A stretch of DNA of 11,473 bases, taken from NCBI GenBank assembly GCA_021203425.1, contig JAJQBF010000224.1, positions 1 through 11,473 of the forward strand. Reading direction: 5' to 3'. The notes beneath the pieces are model-generated. The model ran no database searches and was not told where the DNA came from. It worked only from the letters and a program-made list of their open reading frames with translations. The translations under genes were made by a program, and so were the position numbers. The stretch comes from Clostridiales bacterium. Lineage in GTDB: Bacteria; Bacillota; Clostridia; Lachnospirales; CAG-274. Positions 1 through 6,701 of this stretch are shown in pieces. Position 1 is the first letter of the stretch, and every line of letters starts with the position of its first letter.

Positions 1-84
1 CCCAGACCTAGCTGCATATGGCGTTAAAGACTTCTCTCCTTCATCACAGATTTTAATTTCCTTTTCACCTATATAATTTTTATC
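1..84 (-). CDS. Possible 5' fragment of a dNTP triphosphohydrolase-like gene, cut by the window edge
   Basis: The minus strand is open for 28 codons from a TGA (85-87) to the left edge and ends in LTPYAARSG. That resembles the N-terminal (L)SPYAA-S motif of deoxyguanosinetriphosphate triphosphohydrolase-like proteins, where it normally continues into a Ser-Arg-Gly-Arg stretch beyond this window. No ATG, GTG or TTG lies in this frame after the stop. An ATG sits one base out of frame 14 codons from the edge, so a start would need a one-base indel, or the piece is a decayed remnant. The match rests on about nine residues and could be chance. Confidence 0.25.
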
Positions 85-138
85 TCACATTTTTTGCTTT
101 CTGTAAAGCCCTTTTTGAGATTTTTAACGTAAATCAGC

Positions 139-169
139 TTGACAATATTATTGTTTTTTTTGATATAAT
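139..169 (+). promoter_or_regulatory. SigA-type promoter with extended -10 for the first duplicated gene
   Basis: TTGACA at 139-144 and TATAAT at 164-169 are separated by 19 bases. A TG at 161-162 makes the -10 an extended one, which tolerates the long spacer. Expected transcription start is near 176. The -10 overlaps the ATG at 168, so that ATG cannot be the start codon, which supports the ATG at 204. Confidence 0.75.
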
Positions 170-203
170 GTTTTTAAATAATAATTATATCGGAGGTATA
201 GAA

Positions 204-1182
204 ATGAAAAAATTTGCAATGACTTTATTTTTATTGGCTTTTTCGGTCTTTATAAGTATGTCTGTTTATGCGCAGGATATAAATGTCTATGTTGACAGTT
301 ATCCTGTAAGTTTCAGCTCTCAGCAGCCTGTTATTTCAAACGGAAGAACTCTTGTTCCGCTAAGAGGTTTGTTCGACTTAATGGGGTATGAAATAAGCTG
401 GGACGCCAGTACGAAAACCGCCGTACTTTCAAGAACCGGAGCCAACACAATTCAAGTTACCATAGGTGAAGAAAGCTGCACTGTAGGGGGGAGAAGTTTT
501 AAGTCTTGATTCACCGGCGCAGATAATAAACGGCTCTGCAATGATTCCCCTGCGTGCTGTTGCCGAAGCTACAGGCTCCGCAGTGTACTGGGATAATGAC
601 ACAAAAAGTATATACATATATGCCGCATTTTACCCTAACACATCAGCTCAAAGTCAAAATACGAAATTCATAGGTACCGCAACTCTGAAACATCAGTCAT
701 ATAACAAGAGATATTTACTTGTAGAAAGCTCCGATATATTAATATCCGGCGATGAAGCATATCTTCCTTTTGCCGATGTTATAGCTGCGGCAAGCAATGT
801 AAGCTCCTCATACAACAACAATATTTTTAATATGAATATCGAAAATTACGGCATTGTTCCCAATATCTATATAAGCTTAAATACAGAAAGCGGAGAATTC
901 ACCTATAAAGAAGTCGCAGGAGGTATAATCGAAACAGCCGGCAGTATGTCATCTATTGTTGAAAACGGAAAAGTATATGTTAATGCATCGGATATTATAA
1001 ATCTGCTCGGTTGGTGGAGCAGTTATTATCTTTATAACTTTGAAACACTGCCGATGAATGAATATCTGGCTCAAAACAGTGATTGTTCATTAATTCTGCC
1101 TTACGGTTGGAGTGGTATTGATTTAAGCAAAGTAAACATGATAAATGACAGTGTAATCATTGCGTTGGGTGTGCCTGCTTAA
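204..1182 (+). pseudogene. Secreted copper amine oxidase N-terminal-domain protein, copy 1, frameshifted
   Basis: Start ATG at 204 follows CGGAGGT at 191-197. An N-terminal signal peptide (MKKF, hydrophobic core, VYAQ near residue 24) indicates export. Residues about 35-130 match the copper amine oxidase-like N-terminal domain (PF07833 type): a VPLRGLFDLMGY repeat with SWD-x-x-T-K-T, then IPLRAVAEATG with YWD-x-x-T-K-S. Such domains occur in clostridial cell-surface proteins and do not by themselves imply amine oxidase activity. The C-terminal half is unrecognised. The reading frame stops at 507-509 and resumes one base over, in a frame closed upstream by TAG at 484-486, so the lesion lies in 486-507. 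One extra base restores the family sequence: either one G in the G6 run (486-491) or the T at 504, the latter giving SFKLD as in the paralog. Corrected length would be about 325 residues. Sequencing error is possible. Confidence 0.8.
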
Positions 1183-1248
1183 TCCGAATCTGTATAAGCT
1201 GCTTTCTTCTTTCTGTAAAGTCTTTTTCGATTCACAAAGAGAAACAGC

Positions 1249-1281
1249 TTAATAACACTATCGTTTTTATGGTGATATTTT
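1249..1281 (+). promoter_or_regulatory. Degenerate copy of the duplicated promoter
   Basis: This is the counterpart of the 139-169 promoter. The -35 has become TTAATA (1249-1254), the -10 is TATTTT (1276-1281) still preceded by TG (1273-1274), and the spacer has grown to 21 bases. It should be weaker than its sister unless reached by readthrough, since I see no terminator between the copies. Confidence 0.4.
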
Positions 1282-1310
1282 AAAATAACAAGAAATCGGA
1301 GGTAAAATAT

Positions 1311-2299
1311 ATGAAAAAATTTGCAGCGGCTTTGTTTATAATTATCTTTTCGGCATTTATAAGTCTTTCCGTTTATGCTCAGGATATAAATGTATGCCTT
1401 AACAGAAGAGATATGAGTTTCAGCTCTCAGGAACCTGATATTTCAAACGGAAAAACTCTTGTGCCTTTAAGAGGTCTGTTTGACAATATGGGATATTCAA
1501 TAGACTGGAACAGCAGCACAAAGACAGTTACCCTTTCGGGAAGCAGCGTAAACATAATAAAAATCACAATCGGAGCCGAAAGCTATACTGTAGAAGGAGA
1601 ATCTTTCAAGCTTGACACACCGGCGCAAATAATAAACGGCTCTGCTATGATACCTCTGCGTGCTGTTGCGGAAGCCACAGGCGCCGCCGTATATTGGGAC
1701 GGCGATTCCAAAACCATATACATATATACCGCTCTCAGCCCCAACATATTAACCCAAAGTTCGGAAACAAAATTTATAGGCTCCGCCTTAATAAAAGATC
1801 CTTACAGCGTTGATACATATTTACTCGTTGAAAGCACAGATATACTGACCCGTGACGAAGAAGAATATCTTCCCCTTGCAGATGTTATGGCAGCCGTCGG
1901 CAACACAAGCTATTCTTACAGCGGAAATACTTTTAATATGAAAATTACCGATTTCGGTGTTTTGCCAAACATAGAAGTAAGCTTAAACACCGAAAGCGGA
2001 GATTTTACTTACAAACAATATATGACGGGGTATGAAAAAAATGCGGTTAAAAAAGCGGAAATTTATCCTCTGTTGTTGAAAACGGAAAGGTATATATTAA
2101 GGCAGATGATATTTTAAACATATTCGGCTGGTGGTACAGTCTCTATTTTAACAATTATGACATAGAAAGTATGACCGAATATTTGGATCAGCACTCTGAT
2201 ACATCATTGGTTTTGCCCTACAGCTGCTATAATATAGATTTAAGCGCTGTAAACCATATAGACGGCAAAGTTATTGTTGCAATATCCTGCGGTGACTGA
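1311..2299 (+). pseudogene. Secreted copper amine oxidase N-terminal-domain protein, copy 2, frameshifted near the 3' end
   Basis: Start ATG at 1311 with GGAGGT at 1298-1303. The layout is that of copy 1: signal peptide ending VYAQ, VPLRGLFDNMGY with DWN-x-x-T-K-T, IPLRAVAEATG with YWD-x-x-S-K-T, then a conserved C-terminal half. The first frame stays open to 2117 (268 residues), so signal peptide and domain are intact. From about 2051 the family sequence (SGNLSSVVENGKVYI, then GWW and LPY) continues in another frame to TGA at 2297-2299. That frame is closed by TAA at 2048-2050, placing the lesion in about 2050-2069. One more A in the A6 run (2049-2054) would restore a protein of about 329 residues. 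The 268-residue version may still be made and exported; if the indel is a sequencing artefact the gene is intact. Confidence 0.8.
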
Positions 2300-2418
2300 G
2301 ACCGATAATATAAATTTGTACTCTGCGTAACTGTTTATGCCTGCTGTTTCCGAGGAAACAAAACCGACCGAAAGATGAAACAGGGCTGTAAAATAGAGTT
2401 ACGAAAGGAGGCAAACCC

Positions 2419-2586
2419 ATGGAAAACGAAAAGACCAAAAAATTTAAACAAACAAAATATGATGTTTTAAGGGAGCTTGCGGAAGAAAACAGAACGAGAA
2501 AAATTTTGGAAATTCTCAAAGGCTGTTATGACCTTGACGAGGCAGTTAAAAAGGTTGAGGCACTTCTGTATATTAAAGAACTGTAA
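2419..2586 (+). CDS. Small hypothetical protein, 55 residues
   Basis: I do not recognise this family. The gene has ATG at 2419, a strong AAAGGAGG Shine-Dalgarno (2404-2411) seven bases upstream and TAA at 2584-2586. The product starts MENEKTKKF, is rich in Lys and Glu, has no membrane segment and is probably two amphipathic helices (about residues 14-34 and 38-55, the second containing DLDEAVKKVEALL). A rho-independent terminator begins seven bases after the stop. The 119 bases between copy 2 and this ATG hold a TGTTTC/GAAACA hairpin (2345-2360) but no clear promoter. The strong RBS and adjacent terminator are the main support for it being real. Confidence 0.7.
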   Translation: MENEKTKKFKQTKYDVLRELAEENRTRKILEILKGCYDLDEAVKKVEALLYIKEL

Positions 2587-2593
2587 TAAACAA

Positions 2594-2643
2594 ACCGGCA
2601 GGTGTTCTGCCTCAAAAGAGGTTTTGCGTCTGCCGGTATTTTT
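2594..2643. terminator. Rho-independent terminator between the 55-codon gene and mntP
   Basis: ACCGGCAG (2594-2601) pairs with CTGCCGGT (2630-2637). A second small hairpin CCTC/GAGG lies inside, and a T-rich tail (ATTTTTT) follows. It closes the plus-strand gene and abuts the stop codon of convergent mntP, so it may act on both strands. Confidence 0.8.
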
Positions 2644-3224
2644 TAAAGCGACAATATATTTAAATGTTCAAGAAGAATTTTAAAACCAATTATTATAAGA
2701 ACAAAGCCGCCGGCTCTTGCGGCATATTTTTTGAACATTCCGCCGATGAATCTTCCTATATAAACTCCGCAGAAAGGAAGAACAAATGAAACGCAGCCTA
2801 TTATAATACAGGCTGTCCAAATACTCATTGAAAGATCGGCAAGTGAAAAGCTTATTCCAACGGCAAGGGCATCGATGCTTGTTGCTATTGCAAGCATAAT
2901 CATATGCATCGGCGCAAACATTTTTTCTTCCGAAACAGCCTCTTCTTCCTCATCTCCGAAGGTTTCTCTTATCATATTTCCGCCTATAATTAAAAGCAGT
3001 ATAAAGGCTATCCAGTGGTCAATACTTTCTATGTAGCCCTTAAACAGATTCGCCCCCAAATAACCTATAAGAGGCATCATAAACTGGAAAACCCCGAAAT
3101 AAAGCCCGTGAACAAAACCGTGTTTGGGTTTAACCTTTTCAAGAACAAGTCCGTCTGTTACGGAAACAGCAAAAGCGTCCATAGCCAAGCTTAAAGCTAT
3201 AAGAAAAATTTCAATATATCCCAT
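2643..3224 (-). CDS. mntP: Manganese efflux pump MntP
   Basis: Exports Mn(II) across the cytoplasmic membrane to prevent manganese overload. The 193-residue product has the family's length and six predicted membrane helices in two related halves. Each half carries the diagnostic acidic helix: ALSLAMDAFAVS (Asp16) and AIATSIDALAVGIS (Asp118). GGNMI at 81-85 is followed by an acidic cytoplasmic loop (DEEEE, 91-95). Start ATG is preceded on its strand by GGAGG. It is divergent from rpmH and convergent with the small gene at 2419. MntP genes are often under a yybP-ykoY manganese riboswitch, but the leader here (about 25 nt from the predicted start site) is too short for one, so control, if any, is at transcription initiation. 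Confidence 0.95.
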   Translation of the reverse strand: MGYIEIFLIALSLAMDAFAVSVTDGLVLEKVKPKHGFVHGLYFGVFQFMMPLIGYLGANLFKGYIESIDHWIAFILLLIIGGNMIRETFGDEEEEAVSEEKMFAPMHMIMLAIATSIDALAVGISFSLADLSMSIWTACIIIGCVSFVLPFCGVYIGRFIGGMFKKYAARAGGFVLIIIGFKILLEHLNILSL

Positions 3225-3255
3225 AAAAAATCCTCCGTTTGTTTAAAGTTTAAAC

Positions 3256-3284
3256 ATTATATCACAAAAAAATTTTCAAGTAAA
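3256..3284 (-). promoter_or_regulatory. Promoter of mntP
   Basis: On the minus strand TGATATAAT (3256-3264) is an extended -10. At 17 bases spacing lies TTTACT (3279-3284), a weak -35. Predicted transcripts start about 25 nt before the mntP ATG. Confidence 0.55.
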
Positions 3285-3346
3285 TAGAAAAAGCCTACAA
3301 TTAGACGAGCCTAACTCAGTTTTTTTCGATTTTTTGAAAATTTTTC

Positions 3347-3375
3347 TTGACTTGAGGTGTTGTTTTTAATATAAT
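3347..3375 (+). promoter_or_regulatory. Strong SigA promoter of rpmH
   Basis: TTGACT (3347-3352) and TATAAT (3370-3375) are separated by exactly 17 bases. The leader is about 55 nt, ending in an AGGAGG Shine-Dalgarno at 3422-3427. Confidence 0.85.
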
Positions 3376-3438
3376 AGGATAAGTGCTTGTACAATTCAGT
3401 AATTACAGCAATTATATATACAGGAGGTGCTTTTAACA

Positions 3439-3573
3439 ATGAAAATGACATTTCAGCCAAAGAAAAGACAGCGTTCAAGAGAACACGGTTTCAGAAAAAG
3501 AATGAGGACTTCAAACGGCAGAAAGGTTTTAGCAAGAAGAAGAGCTAAAGGCAGAAAGGTTTTATCTGCTTAA
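3439..3573 (+). CDS. rpmH: 50S ribosomal protein L34
   Basis: Small, highly basic structural protein of the large ribosomal subunit. The 44 residues match L34 along the full length: MKMTFQPKKRQR at the N-terminus, then HGFRKRM and a basic tail ending GRKVLSA. Start ATG at 3439 follows AGGAGGTG. It is the first gene of the rpmH-rnpA-yidD unit under a consensus promoter. In most Firmicutes dnaA lies upstream on the other strand, but here the upstream neighbour is mntP. Confidence 0.97.
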   Translation: MKMTFQPKKRQRSREHGFRKRMRTSNGRKVLARRRAKGRKVLSA

Positions 3574-3589
3574 ATCCATGTAGAAGTCG

Positions 3590-3620
3590 GCTGTCTTAGG
3601 TTTATCCCAAGGCAGCTTTT
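3590..3620 (+). terminator. Probable leaky terminator between rpmH and rnpA
   Basis: GCTGTCTT (3590-3597) pairs with AAGGCAGC (3609-3616) through one G-U pair, and four T follow. The short T tract suggests partial termination, which would give more L34 than RnpA. A TATAAT at 3620-3625 just after it could be an internal -10, but no good -35 is visible. Confidence 0.45.
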
Positions 3621-3719
3621 ATAATATGGGGCTTATGATGCGGTTCGGTCGCTTTTCAAATTTCGGCTGAACTGCTGTAATTGTATCTTATACATCATAT
3701 CTCTGAGAGGTGAATCAAA

Positions 3720-4100
3720 GTGAAATTTACCGAATCCCTAAAAAAGAATCATCAGTTTCGCTGTGTATACAGCCGGGGACGGTCTATTGCAAATAAATAC
3801 CTTATTATGTATGCCATAAAAAACAATTCCGACAAAAATCGTTTAGGTATTTCCGTCAGCAAAAAAATAGGCAACTCAGTCGTGCGAAGCCGTGTTACAC
3901 GTCTTATACGTGAGGCCTACCGCCTTTCGGAGGATAATATAAAAGAAGGCTATGATATAGCCGTTATAGCCAGAAGCGCTATGAAGGGGACGGCATATGC
4001 CGAAACCTACCGAAGTTTGAACCACCTTTTAAGAATCCACAAGCTGCTTAAGACAAGCCCCGAAAAGCAAAGCGTCAAAAAGGAGGAGCCGGAGCAGTGA
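3720..4100 (+). CDS. rnpA: Ribonuclease P protein component
   Basis: Protein subunit of RNase P, which binds the catalytic RNA and helps remove 5' leaders from pre-tRNAs. The 126-residue product shows the RnpA fold landmarks: an N-terminal FTESLKKNHQF, RLGISVSKKIGNSVVR and the RNR-type arginine motif RSRVTRLIREAYR (about 56-68), which contacts the RNA. The start is GTG at 3720, preceded by GAGAGGTGA. The last 15 or so residues are a charged Lys/Glu tail. It lies 146 nt after rpmH, with two hairpins in the gap, and its stop overlaps the start of yidD. Confidence 0.95.
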   Translation: MKFTESLKKNHQFRCVYSRGRSIANKYLIMYAIKNNSDKNRLGISVSKKIGNSVVRSRVTRLIREAYRLSEDNIKEGYDIAVIARSAMKGTAYAETYRSLNHLLRIHKLLKTSPEKQSVKKEEPEQ

Positions 4101-4321
4101 AAAAAAGTCCCCTTGCCTGTGGTGCCCTTTGGCTTATAGGCTTTTATAAAAAATTTATTTCTCCCAGAACTCCCCCGAGCTGTAAATATATCCCCACTTG
4201 TTCAACCTACGCAATGCAGGCAATAGAAAAATACGGTTTTTTCAAAGGCGGCTTAAAAGCCGCATGGCGGATTCTCCGCTGCAATCCCTTTTCAAAGGGA
4301 GGGTATGACCCGTTAGAATAA
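4097..4321 (+). CDS. yidD: Membrane protein insertion efficiency factor YidD
   Basis: Small membrane-associated protein thought to assist YidC-dependent insertion of inner-membrane proteins. The 74 residues contain the family cysteines and motif: CKYIPTCSTYA, then YGFFKGGLKAAWRILRCNPFSKGGYDP. An amphipathic hydrophobic segment (ALWLIGFYKKFI) lies at the N-terminus. The start is GTG at 4097, sharing bases with the rnpA stop (GTGA), with AGGAGG at 4081-4086, so the two are translationally coupled. Normally yidC, jag and mnmE follow; here a strong terminator and a gene on the opposite strand follow. Confidence 0.95.
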   Translation: MKKSPLACGALWLIGFYKKFISPRTPPSCKYIPTCSTYAMQAIEKYGFFKGGLKAAWRILRCNPFSKGGYDPLE

Positions 4322-4342
4322 ATACCTCTCTGAAGGCATATT

Positions 4343-4378
4343 AAAGGGGGCTGTTTTGCAATTGAAACAGCCCCCTTT
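4343..4378. terminator. Strong bidirectional terminator after yidD
   Basis: A perfect 14-bp stem, AAAGGGGGCTGTTT (4343-4356) with AAACAGCCCCCTTT (4365-4378), closes on an 8-nt loop. The stem ends in T or A tracts on both strands, so it can serve both yidD and the convergent metallophosphoesterase ending at 4410. Confidence 0.85.
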
Positions 4379-4409
4379 ATACAATAATTTACAGTAATTA
4401 AATGACTTA

Positions 4410-5525
4410 TCAAAATTTTATCAAATAATATCCTCTTGAAATAAGCTTTTTACTCCGGACGGTATGCATAAGAATCTCAAGACCGTTATCCGAAATTCTA
4501 AGCTCAACAGTGTTTCCCTCTTTCCATTCCTCAGGTGCTGTGTCCGCCTCTTTTCCCAGTTCTGTAGGGCGAATACTTCCGCAGTTTATATAAATATTTG
4601 CTCTTTCCGAATCAAAACTGACAACTCCCGAATCAAGCCCGGGTGAAAGGTGTGTATGACCCGACAGAAAAATAATGTGGTCATATGAATCTATAATTTC
4701 TTGAAACTGAGCATCGCTGCTTAAATAACTTGACCGACGGCCGTTTCGCAGGGGCATATTACGGCTTAAGGGAGTATGACAAAGAATAATTTTCTGTTTA
4801 TTTTTGCATTCCTTAAGAAGGGAGTCAATATAAACAAGCTGTTCTCTTGTGATTTTCATAATGTCTTTTCTCCAAAAGCCTCCGGCATTAATTCCTATTA
4901 TATCCACACCTTTAAAAGAGGAATAACAGATGTTTCCATTCTCTTTCTGCCATAAAACCCTTCGGCGCTGAAAATCATTATACTGCCCGTTTTCACCCAT
5001 AAGGTCATGGTTTCCGTTTACCGAATAAAGAGGTATACCCGAAACTATTTCATCAAGACAGCCTTCAAAGCGCCGAAATTCTTCTGAAACACCGCTGTTT
5101 GCTATATCCCCTGCCGATAAAATACAGTCTGTATCTTTGACAGTCTGCAAGGCGGATTTAACTGCGCTTACCTTTTGGGTAAGGTGAATATCCGTCAAAA
5201 TTCCGAAACGGAGAAATGGCTTGTTTAAAACACAGCGTTTTCTTCTTTCAACCGGAAATAGTTTTTCGAGACAATCGGAAGAATCAGAGCGGTATGCCTT
5301 AACGCAAATATGAGAAACCCCGGGAGGCACAGACCGCCCTTCTCCGTATTTAAAAACACCGAAACCTGCCGCAACATTCGGTTTGATATATCCGAATGAT
5401 GTCCACCCGGACAGTATGCCCTTTTCGTCAGCCCAGTAAAGCTCAGCCCCTTCATACCCGGGTATATCCGCCGTATAAACTCCGTCGGCATAAATGTCAT
5501 TTTCAAATTCAACTCTAAAATTCAT
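4410..5525 (-). CDS. Calcineurin-like metallophosphoesterase with an unassigned N-terminal domain
   Basis: Predicted two-metal phosphoesterase; the substrate is unknown. All metal-ligand motifs of the calcineurin-like fold are present in order in the 371-residue product: DIH (Asp112, His114), GD (Asp140), GNHD (Asn172, His173), CH (His250) and GHTH (His290, His292). About 105 residues precede the catalytic domain, rich in Gly and aromatics, possibly a beta-sandwich like the N-terminal domain of purple acid phosphatases (inference). No signal peptide is visible, so a cytosolic enzyme is likely. I chose the ATG at 5525, with GAGGAG upstream, over an in-frame TTG 14 codons earlier that has no RBS. 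It lies 54 nt after the radical SAM gene on the same strand, likely one transcript. Confidence 0.88.
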   Translation of the reverse strand: MNFRVEFENDIYADGVYTADIPGYEGAELYWADEKGILSGWTSFGYIKPNVAAGFGVFKYGEGRSVPPGVSHICVKAYRSDSSDCLEKLFPVERRKRCVLNKPFLRFGILTDIHLTQKVSAVKSALQTVKDTDCILSAGDIANSGVSEEFRRFEGCLDEIVSGIPLYSVNGNHDLMGENGQYNDFQRRRVLWQKENGNICYSSFKGVDIIGINAGGFWRKDIMKITREQLVYIDSLLKECKNKQKIILCHTPLSRNMPLRNGRRSSYLSSDAQFQEIIDSYDHIIFLSGHTHLSPGLDSGVVSFDSERANIYINCGSIRPTELGKEADTAPEEWKEGNTVELRISDNGLEILMHTVRSKKLISRGYYLIKF

Positions 5526-5579
5526 ATTAGTTTTCTCCTCAAAAGGAAATACCCCGATAATCGGCAAAGAACAATTTTC

Positions 5580-6456
5580 TTATACATCAAAAAGACTCAG
5601 CTGATTTTCGGACAATCTGTCATCATAAGTTCTTAAATATTCGAATATTGTCTCATTGTCGCAAACTATATTATGAATTTTACAGGTATTGCGGAAAAAG
5701 TCCATAAGCTGTTTATTTTGAGGGCTTAAAACCTCAAATTTGTTTCCGTAGATTTTTATGTATTTTTCCTTCATGCCGGGAAAGAGCCTGTCAAGATTTT
5801 TGTAGAAAAACTCACGGTTACCCTGACGAAGAGTAAGCCCCATTCCGAAACAGATTATTCCGTAAACCTTTGTTTCTATACAGCAGTCTAAAATATCGGA
5901 TATGTTGTCTTTTGTATCATTTATAAACGGAAGTATCGGTGAAAGCCACACAACAGTAGGAATACCCGCATCTTTCAGTTTTTTCAGCACCTCAAAACGG
6001 ACGCTTGAGGAGCTTGCCCCGGGTTCTGTTTTTTTTACACAGCTCATCATCTGCCGTTGTTATTGTTATTTGGACGACTGCCTTTGACCGTTCATTTATT
6101 TTTTTCAGCAGATCCAAATCTCTTAAAACCCTGTCTGACTTTGTTATAAGTGTTGCGCCGAAACCGTATTTATATATAATTTCCAGTGCCTTCCTTGTGC
6201 TTTTTTTCGTTTCTTCAAGAGGCAGATAAGTGTCTGACACTGAACCTATACCTATCATACAAGGCTGTCTTTTTCTCTTAAGCTCGTCTTCCAAAAGCTC
6301 CGCCGCATTTTCCTTTATCTCCACATCTTCAAAATCATGATCCATATGATAACAGCTACTCCTTGAATCACAATAAATGCAGCCATGAGTACAGCCTCTG
6401 TATAAATTCATACGGTTCTTTGATGATAAAATTCCTTTAGCTTTAACATAGTGCAT
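5580..6456 (-). pseudogene. SPL-family radical SAM protein, frameshifted at an A8 tract
   Basis: Related to spore photoproduct lyase-like radical SAM enzymes (COG1533 type). The N-terminal part has the radical SAM cluster motif CTHGCIYC (Cys22, Cys26, Cys29) in YRGCTHGCIYCDSR, and the downstream part has IPTVVWLSPILPFINDT and the GMGLTLRQGNREFF stretch typical of this subgroup. ATG at 6456 with AAAGGAGG seven bases upstream. The first frame ends at 5992 after 154 residues; the family sequence continues from DDELCKK to TEPGA in the +1 frame. Removing one A from the minus-strand A8 run (6029-6036) gives a single frame of 291 residues, the length expected. This is an inactivated gene, a sequencing error, or a gene rescued by transcriptional slippage. 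Substrate unknown. Confidence 0.88.
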
Positions 6457-6494
6457 ACAAATCCTCCTTTATCTCAATTTCAATGCATTCTTTT

Positions 6495-6523
6495 ATTATA
6501 TCATAATAGGCATAATGATTCAA
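6495..6523 (-). promoter_or_regulatory. Promoter of the radical SAM - metallophosphoesterase operon
   Basis: On the minus strand TTGAAT (6518-6523) and TATAAT (6495-6500) are 17 bases apart, and TG one base before the -10 makes it an extended one. The leader is about 30 nt and ends in AAAGGAGG. Confidence 0.65.
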
Positions 6524-6575
6524 TAAAAAATTAACAAAAATCAAATTTAAATTGTGTTAAATTTTTGAAGTCAGG

Positions 6576-6609
6576 TTTTTGAGGCTCGCTGCGGTCGAGC
6601 CCCAAAAAA
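6576..6609. repeat. Intergenic hairpin with T-rich left arm and A-rich right arm
   Basis: GGCTCG (6583-6588) pairs with CGAGCC (6596-6601). After one mismatch the stem continues TTTTTG (6576-6581) with CAAAAA. In both directions the T tract comes before the stem and an A tract after it, so it is not a normal intrinsic terminator. It lies between two divergent promoters. Confidence 0.5.
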
Positions 6610-6650
6610 ACACAGCCGAACCGCTGCTCTATATTTGTTATTTTAGCCAA

Positions 6651-6679
6651 TTGACAAATAACTTAGATTATAGTAAGAT
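6651..6679 (+). promoter_or_regulatory. Promoter of the [FeFe] hydrogenase gene
   Basis: TTGACA (6651-6656) and TAAGAT (6674-6679) are separated by 17 bases. The predicted start near 6686 leaves a leader of roughly 105 nt, holding the hairpin at 6702-6770. Confidence 0.65.
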
Positions 6680-6701
6680 TAAAGTGAAAAAGGGTTGTAT
6701 A

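Larger units (their letters stand above)
96..2299 (+). repeat. Tandem duplication of a gene with its upstream region (two units of about 1.1 kb)
   Basis: Unit 1 spans about 96-1182 and unit 2 about 1201-2299. The similarity starts before the genes: both units carry TTCTGTAAAG, a run of T, CAGCTT at the -35, an extended -10-like TGATAT and a TCGGAGGTA Shine-Dalgarno. It then runs through the whole coding region (signal peptide, two VPLR motifs, SMSSIVENGKVYV versus LSSVVENGKVYI, GWW, LPY). The units have diverged at many codons, so the duplication is not recent. Confidence 0.85.

Noticed and set aside
168..203. ATG at 168 as start of copy 1
   Set aside because: It overlaps the -10 element and lies before the predicted transcription start. 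The ATG at 204 has the RBS, and the signal peptide begins there.
2049..2055. Programmed -1 frameshift at the A6 run of copy 2
   Set aside because: The direction fits (-1), but the zero-frame codons are AAA AAA GCG preceded by T, so re-pairing in the P site would fall on TAA. There is no proper slippery heptamer. Transcriptional slippage or a sequence error is more likely.
2477..2683. Plus-strand 68-codon reading frame overlapping the 55-codon gene
   Set aside because: It runs through the terminator hairpin and into the mntP 3' end. The overlapping frame from 2419 has the strong RBS and stops just before the terminator.
3225..3260. yybP-ykoY manganese riboswitch upstream of mntP
   Set aside because: The predicted leader is only about 25 nt and none of the conserved riboswitch sequence is visible.
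6029..6036. Programmed -1 ribosomal frameshift at A AAA AAC in the radical SAM gene
   Set aside because: The heptamer is in the correct zero frame, but joining the two halves needs a +1 shift. A -1 shift leads to a stop shortly after.
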